The translations under genes and the position numbers were made by a program. Below are positions 35,799 to 44,437 of a DNA stretch of 64,000 bases, in pieces (within the stretch, counting starts at the first letter, position 1; the number at the start of each line of letters is the position of its first letter). The notes below the pieces were generated by a model. It saw only the letters and a program-made list of their open reading frames with translations. It did not search any database and was not told the DNA's origin. The DNA is taken from NCBI RefSeq assembly GCF_002209485.1, contig NZ_NJIX01000002.1, positions 992,001-1,056,000 on the forward strand, written 5' to 3'. The DNA is from Achromobacter sp. HZ34 (GTDB lineage Bacteria; Pseudomonadota; Gammaproteobacteria; Burkholderiales; Burkholderiaceae_B).

Positions 35799-36392
35799 AT
35801 GGACACCGTCCCCTCCCGCCAGCCGGCCCTGGACACCTTCCAGCGCCTTAATCTTTTCCGGCTGCCCGCCGGTTTCCGCGGGCGCAACGCCGTCTATGTG
35901 CAGCTATGGTGGATGGTGCACTCCACCCTGTTCCGCTACTCGCCGCAATTCGCCTACGGCTTCCGGCGCTGGCTGCTACGCCTGTTCGGCGCCGAGATCG
36001 GCCAGAAGGTGCTGGTGCGTGCCAGCGCCCGCGTGACCTATCCCTGGAAGGTGCGGATCGGCGACTACTCCTGGATCGGCGACGACGTGGTGCTGTACAG
36101 CCTGGGCCGCATCGATATCGGTAGCCACGCGGTGGTGTCGCAGCGCAGCTACCTGTGCGCCGGCGATCATGACGCGGCCATGCCCGACTTCCCCATCCGC
36201 GGCCTGCCGGTGATCGTCGAGGATGGCGCCTGGATCGCCACCGACGTCTTCGTCGGTCCCGGCGTGACCGTGCACAAGGATGCCGTGGTGGGCGCGCGCA
36301 GCTCGGTGTTCAAGGACATCCCTGGCGGCATGATCTGCCATGGCACGCCCTGCCGTCCCGTGCGTCCGCGTACCTCGACGGTGCGCTCATGA
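35799..36392 (+). CDS. wcaF: WcaF-type sugar O-acetyltransferase
   Basis: Left-handed beta-helix acetyltransferase (197 aa) of the colanic acid WcaF group, which O-acetylates a sugar (fucose in colanic acid) from acetyl-CoA. After an N-terminal region with a conserved VYVQLWWMVHSTLFRYSPQ segment come hexapeptide repeats (VRIGDYSWIGDDVVLYSLG, VEDGAWIATDVFVGPGV, IGVT-like). The catalytic His lies in CAGDHD. The ATG at 35799 was chosen over one at 35760 because AAGGA is correctly spaced. Its stop overlaps wcaI by 4 bp. Confidence 0.92.
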   Translation: MDTVPSRQPALDTFQRLNLFRLPAGFRGRNAVYVQLWWMVHSTLFRYSPQFAYGFRRWLLRLFGAEIGQKVLVRASARVTYPWKVRIGDYSWIGDDVVLYSLGRIDIGSHAVVSQRSYLCAGDHDAAMPDFPIRGLPVIVEDGAWIATDVFVGPGVTVHKDAVVGARSSVFKDIPGGMICHGTPCRPVRPRTSTVRS

Positions 36393-37663
36393 AAATCCTC
36401 ATCCTGGGTATAAATTTCGCCCCCGAGCTGACCGGCACCGGCAAATACACCGGCGAGATGGCGGCCTGGCTGGCGGCCCGCGGCCATGACGTCAGCGTGA
36501 TCACGGCGCCACCCTACTACCCGCAGTACCAGGTGCAGGAGGGCTACCGCGCCAGCCGCTATGCCAGTGAAACATGGCGTGGGGTTCATGTCGCGCGCGC
36601 CCCGCTGTGGGTGCCGCGGGTGCCCGGCGGCTTGAAGCGTATCCTGCATCTGGCTTCGTTCACCCTGACCAGCCTGCCGCTGCTGCTGCGCGCCGCCATC
36701 CGGCGGCCCGACGTGGTGCTGGTGGTCGAGCCGGCCCTGTTCTGCGCCCCCGCCGCATTGGCGGCCGCGCGCCTGTGCGGCGCGCGCGCCTGGCTGCACA
36801 TCCAGGACTACGAGGTCGACGCGGCCTTCGAACTGGGCCTGCTCAAGGGCCAGCGCCTGAGGCGGATGGTCAGCGCCGGCGAACGCTGGCTGATGCGGCG
36901 CTTCGACCGCGTATCGACCATCTCGCAACGCATGCTGGCCTTGGCGCGCAACAAGGGCGTGGATGAGAATCGCCTGATGCTGCTGCCGAACTGGATCGAC
37001 GTGGGCGCGGCGCGCGCCAGCGCGGCGGCGTCCGAGCGCGCCGGCCGCGGCGCCGCCGATTACCGCTGGACGCTGGGCATACCGGACGACGCGGTGGTGG
37101 CGATGTACTCGGGCAATATGGGCGGCAAGCAGGGCCTGGAGACGCTGGCGCAGGTGGCGCGGGTGCTGCGGCGCGAACCGCGCCTGCACTTCATCTTCGG
37201 CGGCGCGGGGCCGCAACGCGAGGCCTTGCAACAGGCCTGCGCCGCGTTGCCGCGCGTGCATTTCCTGCCCCTGCAGCCGGCCGAGCAATTGCCTGCGCTG
37301 CTAGCCTGCGCGGATGTGCACCTGCTGCCGCAACGCGCCGGCGCCGCCGACCTGGTGATGCCGTCCAAGCTGATCGGCATGCTGGCCAGCGGACGTCCCG
37401 TCATCTGCGCGGCCGCGCCCGGCACCGAACTGGCCACGGTCGTCGCCGGCTGCGGCCTGGTGGTGCCGCCGGAGCATCCGCGCGCGATGGCACGCGCATT
37501 ATTGACCCTGCTGCGCGAACCGGACATGCGGCGCCGCCTGGGCGATGCCGCCGCACGCCATGCGCAGGTCCACTTTCACACGGATACCGTGCTGGGCAGG
37601 CTGGAAGACGCCCTGGCCCTGTTCGACCGGCGGCGCCCGTCGATCCGGGAACAGGTGCGATAA
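36389..37663 (+). CDS. wcaI: WcaI-type glycosyltransferase (colanic acid fucosyltransferase family)
   Basis: GT4-family glycosyltransferase (424 aa), closest in architecture to WcaI, proposed to add fucose during colanic acid synthesis. The N-terminus MKILILGINFAPELTGTGKY is the WcaI hallmark, and ITAPPYYPQYQV follows. The C-terminal donor domain has AMYSGNMGGKQGLETL and VMPSKLIGMLASGRPVICAA, with the usual EX7E motif replaced by a K-x-x-G-M form as in this family. It overlaps wcaF by 4 bp and is the last EPS gene, ending just before the terminator hairpin. Confidence 0.92.
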   Translation: MKILILGINFAPELTGTGKYTGEMAAWLAARGHDVSVITAPPYYPQYQVQEGYRASRYASETWRGVHVARAPLWVPRVPGGLKRILHLASFTLTSLPLLLRAAIRRPDVVLVVEPALFCAPAALAAARLCGARAWLHIQDYEVDAAFELGLLKGQRLRRMVSAGERWLMRRFDRVSTISQRMLALARNKGVDENRLMLLPNWIDVGAARASAAASERAGRGAADYRWTLGIPDDAVVAMYSGNMGGKQGLETLAQVARVLRREPRLHFIFGGAGPQREALQQACAALPRVHFLPLQPAEQLPALLACADVHLLPQRAGAADLVMPSKLIGMLASGRPVICAAAPGTELATVVAGCGLVVPPEHPRAMARALLTLLREPDMRRRLGDAAARHAQVHFHTDTVLGRLEDALALFDRRRPSIREQVR

Positions 37664-37669
37664 CCCCGC

Positions 37670-37715
37670 AAAAAAAAGGCCGCAACGCGTCATGCGCGTT
37701 GCGGCCTTGCCTTTT
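37670..37715. terminator. bidirectional rho-independent terminator
   Basis: A perfect 14-bp stem (AAGGCCGCAACGCG at 37676-37689 and its complement at 37695-37708) with a 5-bp loop. It has an 8-A run at 37670-37677 on the left, which gives a strong U-run for minus-strand transcripts from the LuxR gene ending at 37729, and a weaker CTTTTCC on the right for the EPS operon. It separates the two converging units. Confidence 0.9.
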
Positions 37716-37728
37716 CCACGGCGATACC

Positions 37729-38400
37729 TCATTGCGGCGGCGGCTCGGCTTCCTCTTCCGGTTCACCCAGCAGCCCCTGCTGCACGGCGATGAACGCCGC
37801 CTCGGCCTGGTTACGCGCGTTCAGCTTCCAATACAGCGTGCGTGCGTGGCTCTTCACCGTGGCGACCGAGATGCCGATCTCCTTGCTTATTTCGCGCATC
37901 GTGCGTCCCTTGGCGAGCATGCGCAGTATCTCTTCCTGCCGCGGCGTGAGCATGCGCATGGGGCTGTAGGGCCGTTGCTGCGCCACATAGGGCGAACTCT
38001 GCGAGGCGTCGACGATGAGCCGTGGGAAGCATTGCCCCCCTGCCAGCACAAGGTGCACGGCGGCGGTAATGGCTTCAGGCGTGGAAGATTTGGCGATGAA
38101 GCCGCACACGCCCTGGCGTGCCGCTTCCACCATCACCCGCGTGTCCAGCGAGTCGTAGAGAATCAGGGAATAGCGCGGCGTCAACTGCATCTGCGCACTG
38201 GCCAGCATATGCAGGTCGACGTCGGCGGCACCGGTGATGCCCAGCACGAGCAGCTCCACCGGGCGCACCAATGACATCGACACTTCATTGAGTTTTTGCG
38301 GCGTCATGGACATGACGCTTTCAGGACTGCGCGCCGACTCCAGGATATGCTGGATGGCGATGCGCAGGATGGCGTATTCCTCAATCAGTACGGTAGTCAT
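37729..38400 (-). CDS. LuxR-type regulator with degenerate receiver, copy 1
   Basis: NarL/LuxR-family regulator (223 aa). The C-terminal LuxR helix-turn-helix (residues about 145-205) includes LTPRQEEILRMLAKGRTMREISKEIG and ISVATVKSHARTLYWKL. The N-terminal part has the layout of a receiver domain, including VLIEEY and the conserved Lys in FIAKSS. However, the aspartate that is normally phosphorylated is Gly (ELLVLGITG). It is therefore unlikely to be switched by a histidine kinase in the usual way. It lies convergent to the EPS operon, 320 bp from a paralogue with the same defect. A perfect 8-bp-arm repeat (38445-38471) precedes it. Confidence 0.85.
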   Translation of the reverse strand: MTTVLIEEYAILRIAIQHILESARSPESVMSMTPQKLNEVSMSLVRPVELLVLGITGAADVDLHMLASAQMQLTPRYSLILYDSLDTRVMVEAARQGVCGFIAKSSTPEAITAAVHLVLAGGQCFPRLIVDASQSSPYVAQQRPYSPMRMLTPRQEEILRMLAKGRTMREISKEIGISVATVKSHARTLYWKLNARNQAEAAFIAVQQGLLGEPEEEAEPPPQ

Positions 38401-38719
38401 CGGCGGGGAACCTCGTCACGGCGTGCGCGGCGTTCCACCGGGAATCGCGAATCACGTCATGTAATTCGCGAGCGGGAACACCAGCACCATGCTATCAGTG
38501 ACGTGTCCCCATGCCTCTCCGTCTTGCGGATGACGGCAGCGCAGCCAGATTGCGCACCGCGCGCCGCCATCCCGACAGAAGCATCCGCCACACAGTAAAC
38601 GGCGTAAGACTACTGTCCATGCAATTGGATGTGCTCACTCTCATTGCACATCACCACAGCAGGTCGCTACTAAGACCGATAGAGACCGAAGCGGGCATCC
38701 CGACGGGATAGCCCCCTGC
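38401..38719. other. non-coding gap between the two LuxR-type genes
   Basis: 319 bp without a convincing gene. It contains the promoter of the first LuxR-type gene and the inverted repeat at 38445-38471. The remainder shows no hairpin followed by a T-run and no RNA-gene signature. Confidence 0.5.
38445..38471. promoter_or_regulatory. inverted repeat upstream of LuxR-type gene, candidate operator
   Basis: Perfect 8-bp arms TCGCGAAT (38445-38452) and ATTCGCGA (38464-38471) around an 11-bp spacer, 45 bp upstream of the start of the first LuxR-type gene. The spacing of about two helical turns between arm centres suits a dimeric regulator, perhaps the LuxR protein itself. This is inference. Confidence 0.5.
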
Positions 38720-39490
38720 TTACTGCGGCCTGCCACGCTCATACGCCACGCCACCTTGATTGCCCATCTCCCAATCCAGCGTCGCGCCACGCTGCAAGGC
38801 GGTATATACAGCTTCGCCCTTGTTCTTCACCTGCAGCCTTTGATACAGCGTGCACGCATGGGTCTTCGCCGTCGCCACCGAAATGTTCAACATGCGGCTG
38901 ACCGTCTTGATGGGGTAGCCACGCGAGAGCAGCACCAGCACTTCATATTGACGCGGCGTGATCTTCAGCAGCTGGGCGCCTGCCGTGACCGGCATGGCCA
39001 TCTTGGCCACCGTGACGCCGTCCATATCATTCAGGGGCACGGGTACCGAGCTACCCATACCGCCCAGGCTCATGGAAGGAGCCTCGTGCGTCGCCTGGCT
39101 CATCTGGCCGCTGGGAAAGCACTGGCCACCTGCCATTACCAAGCGGATGGCGGCTTCCAGGACTTCGATGGAAGCAGTCTTCATCAGGCAACCGTGGATG
39201 CTGCCTTCGGGCATGCGCGACAGCGCTTGCACGGGCATGCTGTCCACCAGCAACAGGATACGCTTGGGCGCCAACACACGGCGCACTTCCGCCAACGCTT
39301 GCCAGCCTGCATCGGTTTCTATGGGCATGCCAAATATCAGCAGCTCCGCCGACCGATTTTGCTCCGCGGCTTCGCCAAGATTGGCGAGATCCAGCCCTAC
39401 TATTTCCCACACACCTTCGACCTTGCCAAGAATCTGACGCAAACCCAACCTCAATAGCGGATGGGCTTCAACCAAGACCATTTTCGACAT
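38720..39490 (-). CDS. LuxR-type regulator with degenerate receiver, copy 2
   Basis: 256-aa paralogue of the preceding regulator. The C-terminal LuxR domain includes ITPRQYEVLVLLSRGYPIKTVSRMLNIS and VATAKTHACTLYQRL. The receiver-like N-terminus retains MVLVEAH, GLRQIL and the Lys in CLMKTAS, but again has Gly where the phospho-accepting Asp belongs (LLIFGMPIE). A linker of about 45 residues, rich in Met/Ser/Gly, is inserted before the DNA-binding domain compared with copy 1. Both proteins share VLAGGQCFP/VMAGGQCFP after the receiver part, so they come from one duplication. A regulatory role on the adjacent EPS locus is plausible but unproven. Confidence 0.85.
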   Translation of the reverse strand: MSKMVLVEAHPLLRLGLRQILGKVEGVWEIVGLDLANLGEAAEQNRSAELLIFGMPIETDAGWQALAEVRRVLAPKRILLLVDSMPVQALSRMPEGSIHGCLMKTASIEVLEAAIRLVMAGGQCFPSGQMSQATHEAPSMSLGGMGSSVPVPLNDMDGVTVAKMAMPVTAGAQLLKITPRQYEVLVLLSRGYPIKTVSRMLNISVATAKTHACTLYQRLQVKNKGEAVYTALQRGATLDWEMGNQGGVAYERGRPQ

Positions 39491-40040
39491 AGCTTTCCCC
39501 AGAGAACATCATTCGTTGCAGACAAGAATGCAGCAGTGAATAGGCGTTTGCAGCGCGGACACACGATGGTTTTTTCTAGTTTGAGGTGCTTGCCAGCCGC
39601 AAGGACGAGCATAGGCGGGCGAACCGAAACTTTGGGTAGCCATCTGTTAGGATGACGTGATCCATGTTATGGGTTGACACCACCAAAAGCAAGCTTTGAA
39701 AAACGACATAAACGGATATAGAGCGCAGCCAACCGTTAGCATCATTCAAATCTACTAATCCGGTTCACCCGTTTTTTTCATTATCAAAACTCCCGTCAAA
39801 ACACCGAAAAATAACTACATAAAAATGTAGAGAAAACATTCGGCGTGTAAGACAATGCAAGTACCGTTGGGCGCAGTAATCCTCCTCTTCAGACGTAACG
39901 CTAGGATTGACGCGGGTTTCCGGAGATCGGCAAAATTTGGGACCAGGGCGGTCCGGACAGCCCGGCATATTTTCTCGCTGCTCAGGACATATTAGGCACA
40001 GTTATTCCGCGCGTTATATATCCTGATTTAAGCGTACTTG
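39491..40040. other. AT-richer non-coding tract
   Basis: 550 bp with no supported gene and clearly lower GC than the rest of the window, especially 39660-40040. It holds a short perfect inverted repeat CTACAT-AAAA-ATGTAG (39815-39830) and a direct repeat of TCAAAAC around 39784-39803. One short minus-strand frame (39765-39968, 67 codons) has no recognisable domain and was not accepted. The promoter of the second LuxR gene must lie at its left end. The composition suggests foreign DNA or a regulatory or small-RNA region. Confidence 0.5.
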
Positions 40041-41672
40041 TTATTCCATAAAAGCAAAGTCGAATACCGTATGCCCACCATGGTGGTGCCAGTGGTGCAT
40101 CGAGGCGAACGGCTTGCGCAAGAAACTCGGGTAATGCACCGGCCCTTCGGCCTCGCTATACCTTGAAGGTGACAGCTCTTCGATGCGGTTCAACGAGACT
40201 CCCTTGCCATAGTGCAGGAAGCCCTGGGTCTGGGCGCAACGGATGATTTCGCCCTCGCCCCCCACCACGATGCCGGCATTGCGCGCCTTGATGGGCGAGC
40301 GGATGATGGGATTCATTGCATGCGGCGACCACGTCGTCGCATCCGGTCGATCGGCATAAAACGCGAACAGCTCGTCACAATGGCTGGTGCCGTCGGCGCG
40401 GTCGATATTGGTAAGCAGCCACCAGTATTCGCCGTACGGAAAAACAATCGTATCGACCGCTGAAATATCGCTCATCAGCACTTTGTAAATTTCCCATTTC
40501 AGCGGGAATTCAGTGCATTTCCATAATTCAATCGTTCGATTACCACATGTCTCCGGCACCATATAGGTCGCCCCATCGTGCTGAAAAATGAATGGAAAAG
40601 ACAGGTGGTAAGGCAGGTCCAGTACTACGCCGAGGAAGTGAAACGCCCCATCCGCATAGGTGGCGACCGAGATCTTGCCCTTGCGCTCGCGGAAATAGTA
40701 ATCCTCGAAAAATACATATGGCTGGCCTTCATGCGTATGGACGAAGGGATCAGCGAAGAATCGTCCTTTCGGCGGCTCCAGGATGGCAGCGGCGGACGTC
40801 ACCATCTGCTCGCGCTCCGTCGGGCACATGGCGATGCGCCACGTGACGTTGCGGTTCATGGCCTTGCGCAACACAACACTGGATATCATCCATGCTTGGC
40901 GCGCCAGGTAGGCGGCGCCATCCCATTGGGCCGGTAGCGGACGCGCCATGGCCGTATGGATCTGCAGGTCGCCGGCCAGCGCAGGCGGCACGGCCGGTTC
41001 CCCCTTGGCGCGCAGGGTATCGAACAGCATGAAATTTCCCAGGCTGAGCGCGCGCGCCCGGTTCTTCAGCCAGAAGGGTTCGGTATTGAAGCTGCGCGAG
41101 TCCAGCAGGACGTCGTCCTTTTCCGTCTCGCCCAGGCGCCACAACTTGACGGTTGTATGGTCCGCGCGTTGGTAGACCTCCCAGAAGCCGGCATGGGTCA
41201 CATCGGCCTTGCCCTCCAGTTCGGAATGCGCCAGCAGCCACGCGCCGCGCCGGGCCACGTTGGCCAGCAGGCCACGCACCGCCGGCACGCCAAGCACCAG
41301 GATGACGTCCAGGTCCAATGCGCGCGCGGCGGCCAGTGCTTCGCTCTCGGACAGCATCAGCGTCCCGGTCTCGTCACGTTGCAATGTCAGCCGGATGAGC
41401 GGGGTACCGGTAGGCACGGACTCCGTCAGCTCACGCGTCGCCAGCTGTTGCCGATGGCGCGTGTTCAGGATGCGGCTTTCCAGCCTGGCGACGGGACCCA
41501 GCCCCACGCTGGACCACGGCAGTGCCCGGCCGCCCCGAGAGCCCGTGGCTTCGGCCACCAGCACCGCGGCGATTTGGTATTTTTGCTCTCGTTTGAGCCA
41601 GTCGGCGACCTCATGTATCCAACCTGGCTGGCTAGTCGCGCCAACGAGCAGGGCTACCTTCGCTTTGTCCAT
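40041..41672 (-). CDS. putative two-domain glycosyltransferase (GINT1-like, formyltransferase-like N-terminus)
   Basis: 543-aa protein not in a common bacterial family. Residues about 1-230 resemble a formyltransferase/Rossmann domain (KVALLVGATSQPGWIHEVADWL; later LDLDVILVLGV). The C-terminal 300 residues, with GRFFADPFVHTHEGQPYVFFEDY, SFPFIFQHDGATYMVPETCG and repeated W/Y-rich strands, look like a five-bladed propeller and resemble glucosamine inositolphosphorylceramide transferase-type proteins. Placement in that family is from memory of motifs and is tentative. Codon usage is more AT-rich in the C-terminal half than in neighbouring genes, and the gene is flanked by AT-rich DNA, which suggests transfer. 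The ATG at 41672 was chosen from domain extent. Confidence 0.6.
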   Translation of the reverse strand: MDKAKVALLVGATSQPGWIHEVADWLKREQKYQIAAVLVAEATGSRGGRALPWSSVGLGPVARLESRILNTRHRQQLATRELTESVPTGTPLIRLTLQRDETGTLMLSESEALAAARALDLDVILVLGVPAVRGLLANVARRGAWLLAHSELEGKADVTHAGFWEVYQRADHTTVKLWRLGETEKDDVLLDSRSFNTEPFWLKNRARALSLGNFMLFDTLRAKGEPAVPPALAGDLQIHTAMARPLPAQWDGAAYLARQAWMISSVVLRKAMNRNVTWRIAMCPTEREQMVTSAAAILEPPKGRFFADPFVHTHEGQPYVFFEDYYFRERKGKISVATYADGAFHFLGVVLDLPYHLSFPFIFQHDGATYMVPETCGNRTIELWKCTEFPLKWEIYKVLMSDISAVDTIVFPYGEYWWLLTNIDRADGTSHCDELFAFYADRPDATTWSPHAMNPIIRSPIKARNAGIVVGGEGEIIRCAQTQGFLHYGKGVSLNRIEELSPSRYSEAEGPVHYPSFLRKPFASMHHWHHHGGHTVFDFAFME

Positions 41673-41815
41673 TGTTGTATCCAAAGTTGAGTGTTCATGC
41701 TCGGACTTGGCAGTGATAGTGCGCGCTCTAATGCGAGCGCTCCAGAATGCGTTCACCCTAGACCGGACGAGCGACAGGCTCACGTCCTCTGTAAGGCGTA
41801 AGGACGAGAGCGGTC

Positions 41816-41840
41816 GCGCGCACGGGCAAAGCCCGCGCGC
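41816..41840 (-). terminator. GC-rich hairpin downstream of the two-component operon
   Basis: GCGCGCACGGGC pairs with GCCCGCGCGC across AAA, with one bulged A. It lies 64 bp beyond the histidine kinase stop in a 231-bp gap. No T-run follows, so it is at best a weak or rho-assisted terminator. Confidence 0.3.
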
Positions 41841-41903
41841 CTTTCAACCATGGGGATTAGGACAAGTTGCCCTGCAGGCAGGGCAAGGGACCGCGGCAGC
41901 CCA

Positions 41904-43490
41904 TCAATGCAGCCGCGCGGCGGTGGGTCTCATGCTTGTTGTGTCCACCGCTGCCGGATCGACCGGCAAACCAAATACAAAAGAGGCGCCTACACCCTCC
42001 TGCGTAGCAAGCACGATGTCGTTGCCATGCAATTGCAGGATGCGGCGTACCGTCAGCAGACCCAGGCCGCCGCGCTCGCTGCTGCCCGATCCGGGCCCCC
42101 GATCGCTCCACACCGACGCCCGCGTGAACAGCGTGCCGCGCAGAGCCTCGGCCACGCCGGGTCCCTGATCCGAGACGCGTACTTCCAGGCGCGCGCCGTT
42201 GCGCCTCACCGCCACTTCCACCGTGCCGTTGGCGGGACTGTGGCGGATGGCGTTGTCCAGCAGATTGGTCAGCACCCGTTCGATCATGCCCAGGTCGGCC
42301 CTCACCGGCGGCAGGTCGTGGTCCAGCAGTGCGCTCAAGTGCACGCGCCGCGCTTCGGCCTGCAGCTCGAACTTCTGGAACACGTCCTGGATCAGCTCCG
42401 GCAACGAGAAGGTTTCAGCGTCGGGCTGGATCAGGCCGGATTCCAGCCGCGCCAGCTCGAACAGCGCTTGCGCCAGGCGCCCTACCTTGCGGCTCTGGTC
42501 CAGCGCCACCTCCAGGTAACGGCGGCGGTCCTGCGGGCTCAGCGTCTGCTCCTTGAGCAGCAGGGTTTCCAGATAGCCGTGCAGCGACGTCAGCGGCGTG
42601 CGCAGGTCGTGCGAGATGTTGGCGACCAGCTCGCGCCGCTGCTGGTCCTGGCGGGTCAGTTCGCGCCATTGTTCAGCCATGCGCGCCGCCATCTGATGGA
42701 AGGTCTGTTCCAGGATGGCGATTTCGTCGCGGGTGTAGGAGACCACCCCGGCCGTGGCGGCGGCCTGTGCCGCGGGACGCGCCAGGGCCGTCGCCGCGGC
42801 GGCATCGTCGCCGTCGAAGTCGCGCAGCGTGGCGGTCAGGCGGCGCAGCGGGCGCGTAATCAGGTTGAAGGCGGCCAGGCCGGCCAGCAGGCAAAGCAGC
42901 GCCACCAGGGCCATGGACCACAGCGTGGTGCCCAGCACCGAACTGACGGCGACATCGGCCGCCAGCATGTCGCGCGCTTCGCTTTGCAGTACGACGTAGA
43001 CATAGCCATGCGGCTGGCCATCGACGTACAGCTGCGCTGCATTGAACACCTTATGTCCCGTCAGGCTGCGGGGATCGTCGCCATAGATGGGCAAGGGATC
43101 GCCCGCCAGCAGGCGCCGCAGTGGCGCGATGTCGATGCGATCGCGCAGCATGTGGCCACGCGGGGTGGCGTCGCCCACGATGCGGCCGTCGGGGGCCACC
43201 AGGTAGACCTCGACATTGGGATTGACCGCCATCAGCTTGTCGAACAACTCGCGTACGGCATCGCGGCGCAGGCCGCCAGCGTCCATCAGTTGCGAGGTGT
43301 CGGCGATGTGCTGGGCCAGGCCCATGGACAGGCGCTGGGCAGTCTGCGCGTCGTGCTGGGCATTGGCGCGTATCTGCAGCCAGGCCGAGGCGCCGCTGCA
43401 GGCCAGCAGCAATACCGCGAAAACCGCGGCCAGGCGCTGCGTCAGCGTGAGACGGCGCCAGAAAGACGGACGGGCTACGGCCTGGGTCAA
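41904..43490 (-). CDS. two-component sensor histidine kinase
   Basis: Inner-membrane sensor kinase (528 aa) of the EnvZ/BaeS type. Helix 1 at about 17-37 and helix 2 at about 185-208 enclose a periplasmic sensor of about 145 residues. Then come HAMP (about 209-275), the phosphorylated His294 in NISHDLRTP, and the ATP-binding domain with NLLDNAIRHSP (N box) and VSDQGPGV (G1) and GLGLLTV (G2). The start is a TTG at 43490 that overlaps the response regulator stop (TTGA), with a strong GGGAGAAGAG site ahead of it. It is transcribed away from msrB, suggesting that it senses oxidative damage in the envelope. This is inference. Confidence 0.93.
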   Translation of the reverse strand: MTQAVARPSFWRRLTLTQRLAAVFAVLLLACSGASAWLQIRANAQHDAQTAQRLSMGLAQHIADTSQLMDAGGLRRDAVRELFDKLMAVNPNVEVYLVAPDGRIVGDATPRGHMLRDRIDIAPLRRLLAGDPLPIYGDDPRSLTGHKVFNAAQLYVDGQPHGYVYVVLQSEARDMLAADVAVSSVLGTTLWSMALVALLCLLAGLAAFNLITRPLRRLTATLRDFDGDDAAAATALARPAAQAAATAGVVSYTRDEIAILEQTFHQMAARMAEQWRELTRQDQQRRELVANISHDLRTPLTSLHGYLETLLLKEQTLSPQDRRRYLEVALDQSRKVGRLAQALFELARLESGLIQPDAETFSLPELIQDVFQKFELQAEARRVHLSALLDHDLPPVRADLGMIERVLTNLLDNAIRHSPANGTVEVAVRRNGARLEVRVSDQGPGVAEALRGTLFTRASVWSDRGPGSGSSERGGLGLLTVRRILQLHGNDIVLATQEGVGASFVFGLPVDPAAVDTTSMRPTAARLH

Positions 43491-44203
43491 CGCTCTTCTC
43501 CCGCGGTGGCGAATTTATAGCCTTTGCCCCAGACGGTGAGGATACGGCGCGGCTCGGCCGGATCCAGCTCCACCTTCAGGCGCAAGCGGTTTATATGGGT
43601 ATTGACGGTGTGTTCATAGCCGTCGTGCTGGTAGCCCCACACCTGGTTCAACAGGTCCATGCGCGAGAACACCTGGCCCGGATGGCGCGCGAAGAAATAC
43701 AGCAGGTCGAATTCGCGTGGCGTCAGCTCCACCGGGCGGCCGTCGACCCTGACTTCACGCGCCAGGGCATCAATGTGCAGGCCGCCCGCGTCCAGGCCGG
43801 CGCCCTCCAGCCGGGCATTGCGGGCCATGGCGTCGCTACGGCGCAGCAGTGCCTTGACCCGCGCCACCAGCTCCAGCATGGAAAAGGGTTTGGCCAGGTA
43901 ATCGTCGGCGCCCAGTTCCAGGCCGACGATGCGATGCAGTTCGCTTGAACGTGCACTGGTGATGATGATGGGCGTATAACGAGTCATGGCGCGCGCGCGG
44001 CGGCAGATTTCCAGGCCGTCGACGCCGGGCAGCATGAGGTCCAGCACCAGCGCATCCCAGCCGCCCGACTCCAGCAGCCGCAGGCCGGTATCGCCGTCCG
44101 CGGCATGTTCCACCGTATAGCCTTCGTCGCGCAGGTGCAGGCGCAGCAGATCGGCGATGTGGGCGTCGTCCTCGACGATGAGTACTCGTTTGGGGGCGGT
44201 CAT
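43487..44203 (-). CDS. OmpR-family response regulator
   Basis: 238-aa regulator with an N-terminal receiver (VLIVEDDAHIADLLRLHL; phosphorylated Asp in LVLDLMLPGVDG; Lys in YLAKPF) and a C-terminal winged helix (ELTPREFDLLYFFARHPGQVFSR, EHTVNTHINRLRLK and the wing RRILTVWGKGYKF). All phosphorylation residues are present. The ATG at 44203 was chosen because the family starts at this point; upstream frame is open but unrelated. It precedes the kinase gene with a 4-bp overlap. The 234-bp gap to the divergent msrB gene probably holds its binding sites. Confidence 0.94.
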   Translation of the reverse strand: MTAPKRVLIVEDDAHIADLLRLHLRDEGYTVEHAADGDTGLRLLESGGWDALVLDLMLPGVDGLEICRRARAMTRYTPIIITSARSSELHRIVGLELGADDYLAKPFSMLELVARVKALLRRSDAMARNARLEGAGLDAGGLHIDALAREVRVDGRPVELTPREFDLLYFFARHPGQVFSRMDLLNQVWGYQHDGYEHTVNTHINRLRLKVELDPAEPRRILTVWGKGYKFATAGEER

Positions 44204-44437
44204 GGATTCGAGGCTGGGTCCTGATGGCGTGGAATGATGAGGGCAGGCTGGCTGGCGGGCGTCGGCGCGGCCCGCGCGGCGCGCCTTCTGGTGACAGATT
44301 GTCCCTCTCCCCGGGGCGGGCAAGTATCACATTTAATTTAAGTTTGCGTGAGGACTTGGGTATCGGGGTGGCGCAACAATGCGTTCATCGTCCCGGCGCC
44401 CATAGCGATGGACCGGGCTACTGACAGGAGCAAGGCT

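Noticed and set aside
39765-39968. 67-codon minus-strand frame in the AT-rich tract
   Set aside because: No domain, no convincing ribosome-binding site, and composition like the surrounding non-coding DNA.
41850-43520. 556-codon open frame opposite the histidine kinase
   Set aside because: No recognisable domain and heavy Gln/Arg/His bias; the kinase on the other strand has all family motifs.
44299-44330. TTGTCC ... TATCAC as a sigma-70 promoter for msrB
   Set aside because: The spacing is about 20 bp, longer than functional promoters, and the -10 match is poor.
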